From an uncultured Bacteroides sp. (GTDB taxonomy: Bacteria; Bacteroidota; Bacteroidia; Bacteroidales; Bacteroidaceae): a DNA stretch of 64,000 bases. The stretch covers positions 62,001-126,000 of the forward strand of contig CALULP010000012.1 of assembly GCA_944321495.1 (NCBI GenBank), read 5' to 3'. The number at the start of each line of letters is the position of its first letter. The stretch's first letter is position 1. Below the pieces are notes generated by a model. It saw nothing but the letters and a program-made list of their open reading frames with translations. It was not told the origin of the DNA and made no database searches. Shown here piece by piece: positions 43,001 through 50,937 of the stretch. The translations under genes and the position numbers were made by a program.

Positions 43001-43209
43001 TCGGTAATGGCTCCATTGGTGGTGCCTTTCTCTACTACATTCACACCGATGAGTGGCATTCCATCGGTTGCAGAAGTTACGGTACCATGCACTCGTTGAC
43101 TGATTTGAGCATTCATGCTCAGGCAGTTTGCTGTCAATAGCAACAGGAATACTGCCGTTCGCGCAAGCCATGATGCAGGCTTGCGCAACATACATTGTTT
43201 TTTGTTCAT
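40060..43209 (-). CDS. SusC/RagA-family TonB-dependent outer-membrane transporter
   Basis: The ATG at 43209 gives MNKKQCMLRKPASWLARTAV, a signal peptide, and 1049 residues. In order: a carboxypeptidase-regulatory-like domain ('GVNVVEKGTTNGAITDIDG'), the TonB box region 'LDEVVVVGYGVQKKS', a plug domain (DPLYIIDGMPSNNG, 'VLKDAASAAIYGARGANGV') and a long beta barrel ending 'GGTYPQARTFTFGANIVF'. It imports oligosaccharides with SusD, driven by TonB-ExbBD. It belongs to the operon GH9, ThuA, susC, susD, hypothetical, ThuA. A hairpin lies in its upstream gap. Confidence 0.95.
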   Translation of the reverse strand: MNKKQCMLRKPASWLARTAVFLLLLTANCLSMNAQISQRVHGTVTSATDGMPLIGVNVVEKGTTNGAITDIDGNYSLNVSVGSELEFSYIGFISQTVKITTGNTTYNIILNEDTETLDEVVVVGYGVQKKSVVTAAMSKVSADELNVGTPTSVSDVLKGKISGVAITAESGQPGTSSKIRIRGTGTVNDSDPLYIIDGMPSNNGIDYLNPSDIESIEVLKDAASAAIYGARGANGVVLVTTKKGSFQQKTTVNYEFTYGIQNPSKKIDLMNTEQYVMMMNEMAENSGLDPYFTSVPNVNTDWQDALTYNNAPIINHKLSVSGGGEHSTHYASFGYIKQRGIFAKGHSDYERYNGRLNYSNTLFDIKSRNFLNKVTFTTNASYSRVNRTGNTIDNSEASGLIASINHLPPTESIYQDDPDKIAEYQAMYPNYVTAPNGRVYNIIDLREINNPLASMQVNNNQRKVEQIFNANFNLDIDILPGLKYRTSANLEWAFVSTKNVIPAYDLNTTTYNSTSYIEDEKSDAYSWQWENVFSYDKTFGKHSIGALFGTTLASYSDANLKGTDYDLLVVDPDKAFIDIATGDRTLERVEGKGNDHKLASIFARINYNYDEKYLFEAVVRRDGSSNFGPEHRYAVFPSVSAGWVITRENFMEGRPEWLSFLKLRASWGQNGNESIDPFGYTSMMSMGNNAVINGSVTTGALPSGYVNSDLKWETSEQLDLGLDLRLLNNSLSFTFDYFKKKTKDMLMDVALPEYTGYRTMRTNIGTVENEGIEMEASYRFNIGKVNFDLSANASYITNEVTKLGTDRTTLQQLGGGLGGAVSVMETGYPYGYFWGYKTDGIFQNWDEVNSYVNEKGDLIMPEAEPGDVRYVDFNHDGTISDADRTMIGDPNPNWTYGFSLGVNWKDFDMSAFFQGAAGNQIYKFYRRANITQANWETEWLGRWHGEGTSNHLPKVVAGDPHHNTTWTNDLFVEDGNYLRLKVLQIGYSLPRNLTQKLLLQKLRIFVQGENLFTATKYSGYDPEVGTRNGFDGGTYPQARTFTFGANIVF

Positions 43210-43246
43210 AATGATTAATAAAAGTGTTGGGTAAGTGTATAACAAT

Positions 43247-43275
43247 TTTGTGTGCCGTTTGTTCCGGCACACAAA
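43247..43275. terminator. Hairpin between thuA-like gene and susC
   Basis: TTTGTGTGCCG (43247-43257) pairs perfectly with CGGCACACAAA (43265-43275) around a 7-nt loop. On the operon strand it is not followed by a clean T-run, so it may be an attenuator or RNA-processing hairpin rather than a full stop. Confidence 0.55.
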
Positions 43276-43312
43276 TATTTTTATTCAACTGTAATGTTGG
43301 TCTGGTTTGTTT

Positions 43313-44122
43313 TTACTTTTCAAACGGATTTCCGTGGGGGTCGGTGCTTACTACCCAGCGGAAAGCGTTGGTAAATAATAGATTCTGTGCAGCATCAATG
43401 AAGCATTCTGTACCATGGCCAGTGTTGAGGTATATCATGCGGTACTTGGTGTTGGTCCATACAATAGGGAAGTCACCAAAGTTTACCACATCTTTGATGC
43501 CCAAGGGGTAATTCTTGGGGGAAAGGGTGAGTAGCACTTCAACGTCCGGGTTCTGGCGTGGGCTGGGGGTCCACTGGTACCATTCGCTGGCGGGTACGAC
43601 AAACTCCTTGGGGAGATTCTTGGTTACAGGGTGTTCCGTCGTATCAACTTCAACCAATACAGGTTGGGGGGGCCAGTTGTTACAGTAGAACACCCCGCCT
43701 CCAAGAAAGTCAACAAACCAAGGCCAATTTGTATTTTTGTCGTTGTAAGCTGCTACATGGAATCCCATCCAGCCGCCACCTTGTTCCATGTATTGCTGGA
43801 ATGCCTGGCGGGCGGCGGGTTTGCCTGGATAGCCATCGAGCATGACAACGATGGAGTAGTCTTTCAATTTGTCGTAGGTGTCGTAAGAGTCGATATCGGT
43901 AGTGAAGTCGAGGATAAATCCGTCACCGTAGTTCAGCTTTTTAAAGAATTCCACTGCTTGGAGGGAAAATTCATAGTGGGCTTCTTCTGCATTTTGGGTG
44001 TAGTAGACCAATGCTTTGAAGCGTGGCGCTTTGGCGTAGTTGGCCGGATAACCTTCCGGGTCTTGGGCATGGACGGTACCCGCGAGGAGCATCGTCAGCA
44101 GGATTAGGGTAAAAGTTCTCAT
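43313..44122 (-). CDS. Secreted ThuA-domain protein
   Basis: A 269-residue protein with a signal peptide (MRTFTLILLTMLLAGTVHAQ). The ThuA-like domain is seen as 'KALVYYTQNAEEAHYEFSL', 'YSIVVMLDGYPGKPAARQAF', 'GGGWMGFHVAAYNDKNTNW' and the closing 'DFPIVWTNTKYRMIYLNTGH'. It is closer in style to the ThuA part of the GH18 fusion than to the ThuA at 36829, since both carry GGWxGFHxA and an xPVxW motif. It lies 62 bp after GH9 and about 100 bp before susC in the same operon. It is expected in the periplasm or at the outer membrane; the reaction is unknown. Confidence 0.82.
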   Translation of the reverse strand: MRTFTLILLTMLLAGTVHAQDPEGYPANYAKAPRFKALVYYTQNAEEAHYEFSLQAVEFFKKLNYGDGFILDFTTDIDSYDTYDKLKDYSIVVMLDGYPGKPAARQAFQQYMEQGGGWMGFHVAAYNDKNTNWPWFVDFLGGGVFYCNNWPPQPVLVEVDTTEHPVTKNLPKEFVVPASEWYQWTPSPRQNPDVEVLLTLSPKNYPLGIKDVVNFGDFPIVWTNTKYRMIYLNTGHGTECFIDAAQNLLFTNAFRWVVSTDPHGNPFEK

Positions 44123-44184
44123 AAGTTTGTCTTAGTATTATAGTTGCAATGATATAATATGTTCTGTTTACAAGTTAATGCGTA

Positions 44185-46674
44185 TTAATATTCAGCTAAT
44201 AATGACAACCATTTGCCTGCCGAGGTGACCCATACTTCTTTGTAGCAGGCATTGTTGGTTTGTGGCCAATAGGGCATATCAGTGTTTCCTAACGTGCGTA
44301 TGCCTACGGGGATGGCTCCTGTGGTCTGGCCTGTAGAAAAGTTGTTAAGCTGTGGATACCGGTATCCTTCGCCATAGATGAGTGACTGTCCGAACGGGTT
44401 CTTCCCAACCGTCCAATATAATTGTTCGCGGCCTATCTCCAACAGTTCGTTGTCGTTTAAGAACTTTCCGCATAATGCTGCCGCTTTTCCCATGGACAGG
44501 TGGATAGCGGTGTTTCCGTTGAAGATGTTGAACCATACCGGGAAGCGTTTCACATAATGCTCCTTATCCAAGGGTTCGCCTTGTTTGAGTTGTTCGGTGT
44601 ACAGTTCTTGGGCATTGGTAGGCGGGAACAGGTGTAGGGCATAGAAGTTTGCAGTATCTTTATACTCTTCTGCGTGGTACACTCCGCTGGGCAGCATGCC
44701 GTAGGGGGCCGTGTATGGCATCAGGCCTTTCAGGTAGCCTGCATATAGGCGGATTGCTTCTTCCCAGCGGGGGAAGTCGGCATGCTCGGGTTGTGTGCGG
44801 CATAATTCTGTGAGTGCCTGCATATAGACCTGTTCACGTGATTGATGGATGTTGTGTACAATGGAGAGTTTTTCCGTATCGCGGTAGAAGAAACCACGTA
44901 ATGCTTTTTTGCCTTTGCCTACGGGTTCGGTACGTTGGCATTGCAATACGTAGCGGATATTCTTTACAGCCAGGCGGGCATATTCTTTTTTGCCGGTCAA
45001 TCGGTATAGTAAGCTTGCTGCCCATGAAATGGTTGCATGGTATTGGCTTCGTGAGGTTCCGTATGTGTGTTCATAAGGTTGTACAAAACGGTCGTAACCT
45101 TCGCGTTCCCATTTTTGCAAAGCGTATGCAAAGTCTTCTTCTGCAATGCGGCGCAGGTGTTCTTGCATCATGGGGTCTTCTGTGAGGGCCATGGATGCGT
45201 ATGCTTCGTATGCGGCGTAGAGGAAGTTGTCGAAAGCAAAACACTGGGTTCGTACACTGCTGATGTCATCCAGCGTGCCTTCCACTCCGTCTTGCCATAT
45301 CAGCAGTCCCATGCTGCTGGCGTGCCAACCGTTTCCATAACGGTTTTTCAGTACAAATTCCAGTCCCCATTCGGCTTCTTCGCGCAGGCGTGCCGACAAG
45401 GCGGGGTTCGTATCGCGGCAGGCGTTGCTGGCTTCCAGCAGGGCGTACATCACATCGGCGGTCTGCAATGTCTGTTGAGACAAGTCCCCCGCGTCATGCC
45501 AACCTCCGTTGTAACTGATGCTGCGTCCATCATGCTTGGACACCAAGTCGGCGTGGCAGGAGCCATGTACTCCGGGTACGGCATATCCACATCGTTGGCA
45601 GAAGATGAAATTCAGCACCTTCCATTGTGAGTCTTCCCAAATGCGATCTCCTATCCGGAACATGGGAGTGGTTGTCCCGTCGGAGGTTTGTAACTGATAT
45701 TCTCCGTCAGAGGTGAAAGCACTGAAATCCAACACGAGGTATTCCCCTATGCTGGTAGTTATGGCTTGTACGGCATTTTCATAAACTACTTTGCCGGTGG
45801 AAGCGTCCAGCAAACGGAAGGTCCGGCATTTGCCTTTGCTTGCCGAGGACATGATGGCCGTTTTGGAACCTTTTGTGAAATAGCCTGTAGTAGAGTAGAT
45901 GATGCGTCCTTGGGCTGGCTGCCATCCGCTGACCGGGTCCGGATTCTCTACGGTTTGCAGCACGATATTGTCTATATAATATGTCGCGGTGTCACCTGTT
46001 GTACGATCTTTTCCCCGCAGGGTTGTACTGAAGCCGATGGAGGTGACTTTGTCCCGTTGGTACTCGTCGATTTCCAGTACGCAATGATTCCATTGTTTAT
46101 TTATTAAAGGAATGAAATGTGAACCCGACGGCCGATTATATCCTTCTTTGCTCGGGGTATCGGCATTGGTAAACGATAGGCTCATGTTGACGACTTGTGC
46201 CCCATCGCAATCCGGATAGATGTCAAAAGCCAATTGGTTGTATGCCTCTAAATTTTCTCCTTCCAGATGGTAAATGGCTTGGCAGTTCCCATAAGTGGCA
46301 TAGTCTGGGTCATCGGCAGGACCGGTAGCCCGCTTTCCTGTAAAGGTGGCATACTGCAATCGGATGCTTCCTTTTCCTGAGGTGGTGTGTTGGGGACAGA
46401 ATGATAAGGAACCCTCTCCTTTATGGCTCCATCCTTCGGGACCTGTACCCTTTACCAAAGGGTTGCTTTTTATGACCTTCTTTTGTTTGATATAAGTTTC
46501 GTACGAGCGTGAGGTGTCCACGGGAAGAGGACTGTGTACTAAACCACTTGCATACAGTTGCTGCTCCAGCACTTTGTCTTGTGCCAGTTTGTTTTGTCCG
46601 TATGCAATTGTCGTGCCACCACTTCCGATGAGCAGGGCAAATAGCAGGTAACTTGTTTTCATGGCCGTTTGCAT
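44185..46674 (-). CDS. GH9-family glycosidase with N-terminal accessory domains
   Basis: An 829-residue protein with a signal peptide (from M5: MKTSYLLFALLIGSGGTTIA). Residues 60-240 look like a jelly-roll carbohydrate-binding domain (FDIYPDCDGAQVVNMSLSF; TATYYIDNIVLQTVE), residues 250-345 like the CelD-type Ig domain of GH9 (GYFTKGSKTAIMSS), and 350-829 like the GH9 (alpha/alpha)6 barrel. The catalytic aspartates lie in GGWHDAGD and the acid Glu is probably in CYKEVWVTSAG near the end, after WTVGKNPFGQS. GH9 contains cellulases, beta-glucosidases and exo-beta-glucosaminidases; the amino-sugar neighbours favour the last. It is first in the minus-strand PUL operon. Confidence 0.85.
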   Translation of the reverse strand: MQTAMKTSYLLFALLIGSGGTTIAYGQNKLAQDKVLEQQLYASGLVHSPLPVDTSRSYETYIKQKKVIKSNPLVKGTGPEGWSHKGEGSLSFCPQHTTSGKGSIRLQYATFTGKRATGPADDPDYATYGNCQAIYHLEGENLEAYNQLAFDIYPDCDGAQVVNMSLSFTNADTPSKEGYNRPSGSHFIPLINKQWNHCVLEIDEYQRDKVTSIGFSTTLRGKDRTTGDTATYYIDNIVLQTVENPDPVSGWQPAQGRIIYSTTGYFTKGSKTAIMSSASKGKCRTFRLLDASTGKVVYENAVQAITTSIGEYLVLDFSAFTSDGEYQLQTSDGTTTPMFRIGDRIWEDSQWKVLNFIFCQRCGYAVPGVHGSCHADLVSKHDGRSISYNGGWHDAGDLSQQTLQTADVMYALLEASNACRDTNPALSARLREEAEWGLEFVLKNRYGNGWHASSMGLLIWQDGVEGTLDDISSVRTQCFAFDNFLYAAYEAYASMALTEDPMMQEHLRRIAEEDFAYALQKWEREGYDRFVQPYEHTYGTSRSQYHATISWAASLLYRLTGKKEYARLAVKNIRYVLQCQRTEPVGKGKKALRGFFYRDTEKLSIVHNIHQSREQVYMQALTELCRTQPEHADFPRWEEAIRLYAGYLKGLMPYTAPYGMLPSGVYHAEEYKDTANFYALHLFPPTNAQELYTEQLKQGEPLDKEHYVKRFPVWFNIFNGNTAIHLSMGKAAALCGKFLNDNELLEIGREQLYWTVGKNPFGQSLIYGEGYRYPQLNNFSTGQTTGAIPVGIRTLGNTDMPYWPQTNNACYKEVWVTSAGKWLSLLAEY

Positions 46675-46772
46675 TACTTTGTAATTTTGTGGGCAAGGTT
46701 AGCGATTATTTCCCAATCTGAGGTTTGATATCTGTTATAAATGTTCTGTATTTGCGTGAAATGACAATTTCT

Positions 46773-46799
46773 AAACCTTTGCTGACGTATTTTAAACCT
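46773..46799 (+). promoter_or_regulatory. Possible third regulator site (AAACCTTT direct repeat)
   Basis: AAACCTTT occurs twice, with AACC cores at 46774-46777 and 46795-46798 and the same 21-bp period as the operators at 28616 and 30380. No matching -7 box lies 20 bp downstream on the plus strand, and the GH9 operon runs the other way. Otherwise the 324-bp gap 46675-46998 holds only the -7 box of the next gene (46916-46923, TATCTTTG). Confidence 0.4.
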
Positions 46800-46998
46800 T
46801 TCTTCGGGGGGCTGGTTCTTGTCGGGAACTTTAATGAAACAAATGTAGAAGTGTCTTTTTATTATTAATTAATCTAAATATAGTGGTTGTGCTGATGATT
46901 ATTCCAAAAATTTTCTATCTTTGCATAGGTGTTAAATGACATATTGTCTAAAACGGAGCTGTGATTATTCTAATACTAACCTATAAATAATAAATGGT

Positions 46999-48336
46999 AT
47001 GAATATCGAACGTATAATGTCCTCATTGGAGGCCAAGCATCCCGGTGAGTCGGAATACTTGCAAGCTGTTAGGGAAGTGCTTCTTTCTATTGAAGAAGTT
47101 TACAATCAACATCCGGAGTTTGAGAAAGCCAAGATTATCGAACGTCTGGTGGAGCCTGACCGTATTTTTACTTTCCGCGTTACATGGGTAGATGACAAAG
47201 GCGAAGTCCAGACTAACTTGGGTTATCGTGTGCAATTCAATAATGCCATCGGTCCTTACAAAGGAGGCATCCGCTTCCATGCTTCGGTAAATCTGTCCAT
47301 CTTAAAATTCTTAGGTTTTGAACAAACATTTAAGAATGCCTTGACTACTTTGCCGATGGGCGGTGCCAAAGGCGGTTCTGACTTCTCGCCCCGCGGTAAG
47401 AGCAATGCTGAAATCATGCGTTTTTGCCAGGCATTCATGCTCGAACTGTGGCGCCATGTAGGACCGGATATGGATGTTCCTGCGGGCGATATCGGCGTAG
47501 GTGGCCGTGAAGTGGGATATATGTATGGCATGTACAAGAAGTTGACGCGTGAGTTCACAGGTACTTTTACCGGTAAGGGCTTGGAGTTTGGCGGTTCTCT
47601 TATCCGTCCCGAGGCAACAGGTTTTGGCGGACTGTATTTCGTTAACCAGATGCTTCAGGCCAAAGGTTTCGACATCAAGGGGAAAACGGTGGCGATTTCC
47701 GGTTTTGGCAATGTGGCATGGGGAGCGGCAACCAAGGCAACCCAATTGGGCGCAAAGGTCGTGACCATTTCCGGTCCTGATGGCTATATCTATGACCCTG
47801 ATGGCATAAGCGGGGAAAAGATAGATTACATGCTGGAGCTTCGTGCATCGGGTAACGATGTGGTGGCGCCCTATGCCGACAAATTCCCCGGTTCGACTTT
47901 TGTCCCAGGCAAGCGTCCATGGGAGGTAAAGGTGGATATCGCCTTGCCGTGTGCCACCCAAAACGAGTTGAATGGCGAAGACGCCAGACACCTGATAGAT
48001 AACCATGTGCTTTGTATTGGCGAGATTTCCAATATGGGCTGTACGCCCGAGGCCATCGACCTCTTTATCGAGCATAAGATGATGTATGCGCCGGGTAAGG
48101 CGGTTAATGCCGGAGGGGTTGCCACCAGCGGGTTGGAGATGAGTCAGAACGCCATGCACCTTAGCTGGAGCGCCGATGAAGTAGACCAACGTTTGCATGG
48201 CATCATGCATGCCATCCATGCCCAATGCGTGAAATATGGTACCGAGCCTGACGGTTATGTGAATTACGTGAAAGGTGCCAATATAGCCGGTTTCATGAAA
48301 GTAGCCCATGCCATGATGGGGCAGGGTGTTATCTGA
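46999..48336 (+). CDS. Glutamate dehydrogenase, second paralogue (probably NAD-type)
   Basis: A 445-residue glutamate dehydrogenase, collinear with the one at 15663-17000. The active-site motif PMGGAKGGSDF and 'PAGDIGVGGREVGYMYGMY' are identical. It differs in the nucleotide site: SGFGNVAWG, then VVTISGPDGYI, where Gly-Pro replaces the Ser/Asp that would hold the 2'-phosphate, and 'GEISNMGCT' replaces the usual EGANMPST. These changes suggest NAD use, but this is inference. It has a TATCTTTG -7 box at 46916 and a terminator at 48375, so it is monocistronic. Confidence 0.9.
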   Translation: MNIERIMSSLEAKHPGESEYLQAVREVLLSIEEVYNQHPEFEKAKIIERLVEPDRIFTFRVTWVDDKGEVQTNLGYRVQFNNAIGPYKGGIRFHASVNLSILKFLGFEQTFKNALTTLPMGGAKGGSDFSPRGKSNAEIMRFCQAFMLELWRHVGPDMDVPAGDIGVGGREVGYMYGMYKKLTREFTGTFTGKGLEFGGSLIRPEATGFGGLYFVNQMLQAKGFDIKGKTVAISGFGNVAWGAATKATQLGAKVVTISGPDGYIYDPDGISGEKIDYMLELRASGNDVVAPYADKFPGSTFVPGKRPWEVKVDIALPCATQNELNGEDARHLIDNHVLCIGEISNMGCTPEAIDLFIEHKMMYAPGKAVNAGGVATSGLEMSQNAMHLSWSADEVDQRLHGIMHAIHAQCVKYGTEPDGYVNYVKGANIAGFMKVAHAMMGQGVI

Positions 48337-48374
48337 TAAACTTTGTTTAGTTGTATTTGTATTTATGGTTGCTG

Positions 48375-48410
48375 CAGCCTGTGCCTGTGAAGGTACAGGC
48401 TGTGTTTTTT
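48375..48410 (+). terminator. Hairpin terminator after glutamate dehydrogenase 2
   Basis: CAGCCTGTGCC (48375-48385) pairs with GGTACAGGCTG (48392-48402) with one wobble pair and a 6-nt loop, and is followed by TGTTTTTT. Confidence 0.8.
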
Positions 48411-48498
48411 CTACCTGCTTATAGGTATTTTTCCGTCTTTGTGCCTTCCGTTTGCCAATGTTAATACTTGCAGGGGGCATGATTCCGTTCCTATTTGC

Positions 48499-48506
48499 TA
48501 CATTTG
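48499..48506 (+). promoter_or_regulatory. -7 element of the M24 peptidase gene
   Basis: TACATTTG matches TAnnTTTG and lies 32 bp before the ATG at 48539. A -33 box is not clear. Confidence 0.45.
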
Positions 48507-48538
48507 CACCCACATCACGTAAACAGAAACTGAGTATT

Positions 48539-49702
48539 ATGTTACAACCCGAACTGAAACAACGGCGCGACAAGATTCGCGTCCTTATGGCGCAACAGTC
48601 TGTTGACGCTGCTTTGATTACTTGCAATGTGAATCTCATTTACACTTTTGGCCGTGTGGTGAGTGGGTATCTTTACCTTCCGCTTCACGATGTGGCGCAT
48701 GTTTTTGTAAAACGTCCCAATGACCTTGAAGGAGAGCACATTCATCCTATCCGTAAACCCGAGCAACTGCCTGAACTGATAAAGGCTTTGGGCTTGCCTA
48801 TGCCTGCGCGCTTGATGCTGGAAGGTGATGAACTGCCCTTTAATGAATATAACCGGCTGGCCGCATGTTTCCCGGAAGCGGATGTAGTGCCTTGTGGCAC
48901 AACGCTTATCCGGCAAGCACGGAGTGTTAAGACAGAGGTGGAAATCAGTATGTTCCGCCGCAGTGCTTCCGCCCATGCGGAAGCTTACAGTGAGATACCT
49001 TCCGTTTATCGCCCCGGCATGACCGACCGCCAGCTTTCTATCGAAATAGAGCGTCTGATGCGTTTGCAGGGTTGTCTGGGCATCTTCCGTGTCTTTGGCC
49101 GCAGTATGGAAATCTTTATGGGAAGCCTGTTGGCGGGGGACAATGCTGCTGTGCCCAGCCCTTATGATTTTGCTCTTGGCGGTGAAGGCATCGACCCGTC
49201 TTTGCCTGGCGGGGTCAACGGAACCCTTTTGCAGGCAGGGCAGAGCTTTATGGTGGATATGGGCGGAAACTTTTGCGGATATATGTGCGACATGAGCCGT
49301 GTCTATTCCGTGGGGCGGCTGCCGCAGGCGGCGTATGATGCTCACCGTGTTTGTCTCGATGTGCAGGATGCAGTAGCGCAGGCAGCTCGTCCGGGAGTAG
49401 CGTGTGAGGATTTGTACAATCTGGCTATGGATGTGGTGCAGAAAGCGGGACTTGCCGGCTATTTCATGGGTGTCGGGCAGAAAGCCAAATTTATCGGGCA
49501 TGGCATCGGATTGGAAATCAACGAATCGCCAGTCATCGCACCGCGCATCCGGCAGGAACTGGAGCCGGGTATGGTCTTCGCCCTCGAACCTAAGATGGTG
49601 TTGCCCGGTGTGGGTCCCGTGGGCATTGAGAACTCCTGGGCGGTTACGCAAGACGGCGTGGAGAAACTGACGCAGTGCCCCGAAGAGATTGTGGAACTGT
49701 GA
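48539..49702 (+). CDS. M24-family Xaa-Pro aminopeptidase-like protein
   Basis: The ATG at 48539 gives MLQPELKQRRDKIRVLMAQQ and 387 residues; upstream in-frame starts lie before the promoter. The N-terminal creatinase-like domain (about 1-150) is followed by a pita-bread fold with metal ligands in order: MVDMGGNFCGYMCDMSR (two Asp), FIGHGIGLEINESP (His), ALEPKMVL (Glu) and GIENSWAV (Glu). It is expected to cleave an N-terminal residue before proline, or a dipeptide, in the cytoplasm. It has its own -7 box and ends in a convergent region with a terminator. Confidence 0.88.
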   Translation: MLQPELKQRRDKIRVLMAQQSVDAALITCNVNLIYTFGRVVSGYLYLPLHDVAHVFVKRPNDLEGEHIHPIRKPEQLPELIKALGLPMPARLMLEGDELPFNEYNRLAACFPEADVVPCGTTLIRQARSVKTEVEISMFRRSASAHAEAYSEIPSVYRPGMTDRQLSIEIERLMRLQGCLGIFRVFGRSMEIFMGSLLAGDNAAVPSPYDFALGGEGIDPSLPGGVNGTLLQAGQSFMVDMGGNFCGYMCDMSRVYSVGRLPQAAYDAHRVCLDVQDAVAQAARPGVACEDLYNLAMDVVQKAGLAGYFMGVGQKAKFIGHGIGLEINESPVIAPRIRQELEPGMVFALEPKMVLPGVGPVGIENSWAVTQDGVEKLTQCPEEIVEL

Positions 49703-49735
49703 TTCCTTTCATGCACATTCTGTATCATTCAAAAG

Positions 49736-49770
49736 CAATCCCTGTGCATCCTGTGCACGGGGATTGTTTG
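49736..49770. terminator. Terminator after the M24 peptidase gene
   Basis: CAATCCCTGTGCA (49736-49748) pairs with TGCACGGGGATTG (49754-49766) with one wobble pair and a 5-nt loop, and is followed by TTTG. Confidence 0.75.
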
Positions 49771-49817
49771 TATGTATTTTCTGCATGTTGTTGCCCGTCA
49801 GGTGGCGTCCTATTCCC

Positions 49818-49883
49818 ACCGCGGTAGTGATGCGGTGCTACCGCGGTAGCGCTTCGGCGCTAATTTGGTAGCACTTCAATGCT
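49818..49883. repeat. 22-bp tandem repeats (locus 2, inverted relative to locus 1)
   Basis: Three exact 22-bp units (49818-49839, 49840-49861, 49862-49883), read on the minus strand, share AGCRYYGAAGYGCTACC with locus 1 at 38295. They lie between convergent genes, after the terminator. Confidence 0.8.
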
Positions 49884-49907
49884 GGCAAGCCGGTTTTAGA
49901 GGGGGCG

Positions 49908-50921
49908 TCAGTCGGCCTCATAATATTCGCCTAAGTAGTAACGTGCCAGGAAATCTGCGTTTTCTTGCAGGGTCTTCTGCCCGTTGGTGAAAGGGAACTG
50001 TGCATCGGGCAGAAGTCCGGCGGTGATGCCTAATTTCAGCAAGTCGAATGGGCAAAGGCCGGGTTGGCAGAACAGGCGGTAGCCGTCAGCCTTGGCGCGG
50101 GAGGGGTTGTAGAGTGGGTTGTGCGGGTCCCGGAAACAGGCTGCCACACTGTGGGCGAGCAGCATGCCGCGGGCGTTGGCGTAGATGACAAACTCGCGTT
50201 CCCGTGCCAGATTAGGCAGCAGGTTACTTGGCCGGTCGGCCCACCTCAGTACATCTATAAAGAAGTGACGCAACAAGTCATAATCGGCAAAGTAAAGCAG
50301 TGGATGCCCGCCTGAGTATTCCAGGCAACGGCGTGCATTAGCGTCTGTGACGTTTGCCGGGTTGGAAGGCTGTTCGGGTAGCGGACGTGCCGGGATTCCA
50401 AGTGAGGCTGTGCCTCGCATCCAATGGGGCGATGGAGTTGTTGTGTCAATAGGGGCTTCTTCGAAAGCTTTATCCATGAAGGTGTAAATCTCGTCTGCCA
50501 GAACCTGCAAGGCCGGGGCATAAGGGTCGGACAGCGTGTAGTCGTCAGGCCTTTGGCGGGCGGGCAGGGCGAGGCATGTCCACAAGACGAATGTTACGTC
50601 AGACCGGTTGATTTCATCAGCTACATAGTCGCTTCCTGTGGTACTATAAAATGGTAAAGGCTTATTGTAGAGAGAAGTATGTCTGGATGTGAATACTTTC
50701 CATCCTCCGTTTTGGGCTACAGCGTCATGCAGGTAAAGGGCAAGGGCAAGGGCTGCGTGCCTGGTGTCGTCCTCTGCCTTTCCGGCAAATAAGCCGGATG
50801 CCTGTAACGGGGCAACCAATTGGTTGGCGAAAGCTATATACCAGGCATCGGTAGTCACCGGATTCTTCCGGCGGTTGGCCTGCAGCCATGCTATTGGATA
50901 TATGGGTGAAGCTGCTTTCAT
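49908..50921 (-). CDS. DUF3843-type protein, unknown function
   Basis: A 337-residue soluble protein with no signal peptide or membrane segment. The start 'IYPIAWLQANRRKNPVTTDAWYIAFANQL' and 'NRSDVTFVLWTCL' match my memory of the DUF3843 family of Bacteroidetes, whose function is unknown. It lies 16 bp after the GtrA-like gene and is the last of three genes that appear to be one operon with a CDP-alcohol phosphotransferase. A role linked to the membrane-lipid genes is conceivable only from that context. Confidence 0.7.
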   Translation of the reverse strand: MKAASPIYPIAWLQANRRKNPVTTDAWYIAFANQLVAPLQASGLFAGKAEDDTRHAALALALYLHDAVAQNGGWKVFTSRHTSLYNKPLPFYSTTGSDYVADEINRSDVTFVLWTCLALPARQRPDDYTLSDPYAPALQVLADEIYTFMDKAFEEAPIDTTTPSPHWMRGTASLGIPARPLPEQPSNPANVTDANARRCLEYSGGHPLLYFADYDLLRHFFIDVLRWADRPSNLLPNLAREREFVIYANARGMLLAHSVAACFRDPHNPLYNPSRAKADGYRLFCQPGLCPFDLLKLGITAGLLPDAQFPFTNGQKTLQENADFLARYYLGEYYEAD

Positions 50922-50937
50922 GGCGGCAAGGAAATGT

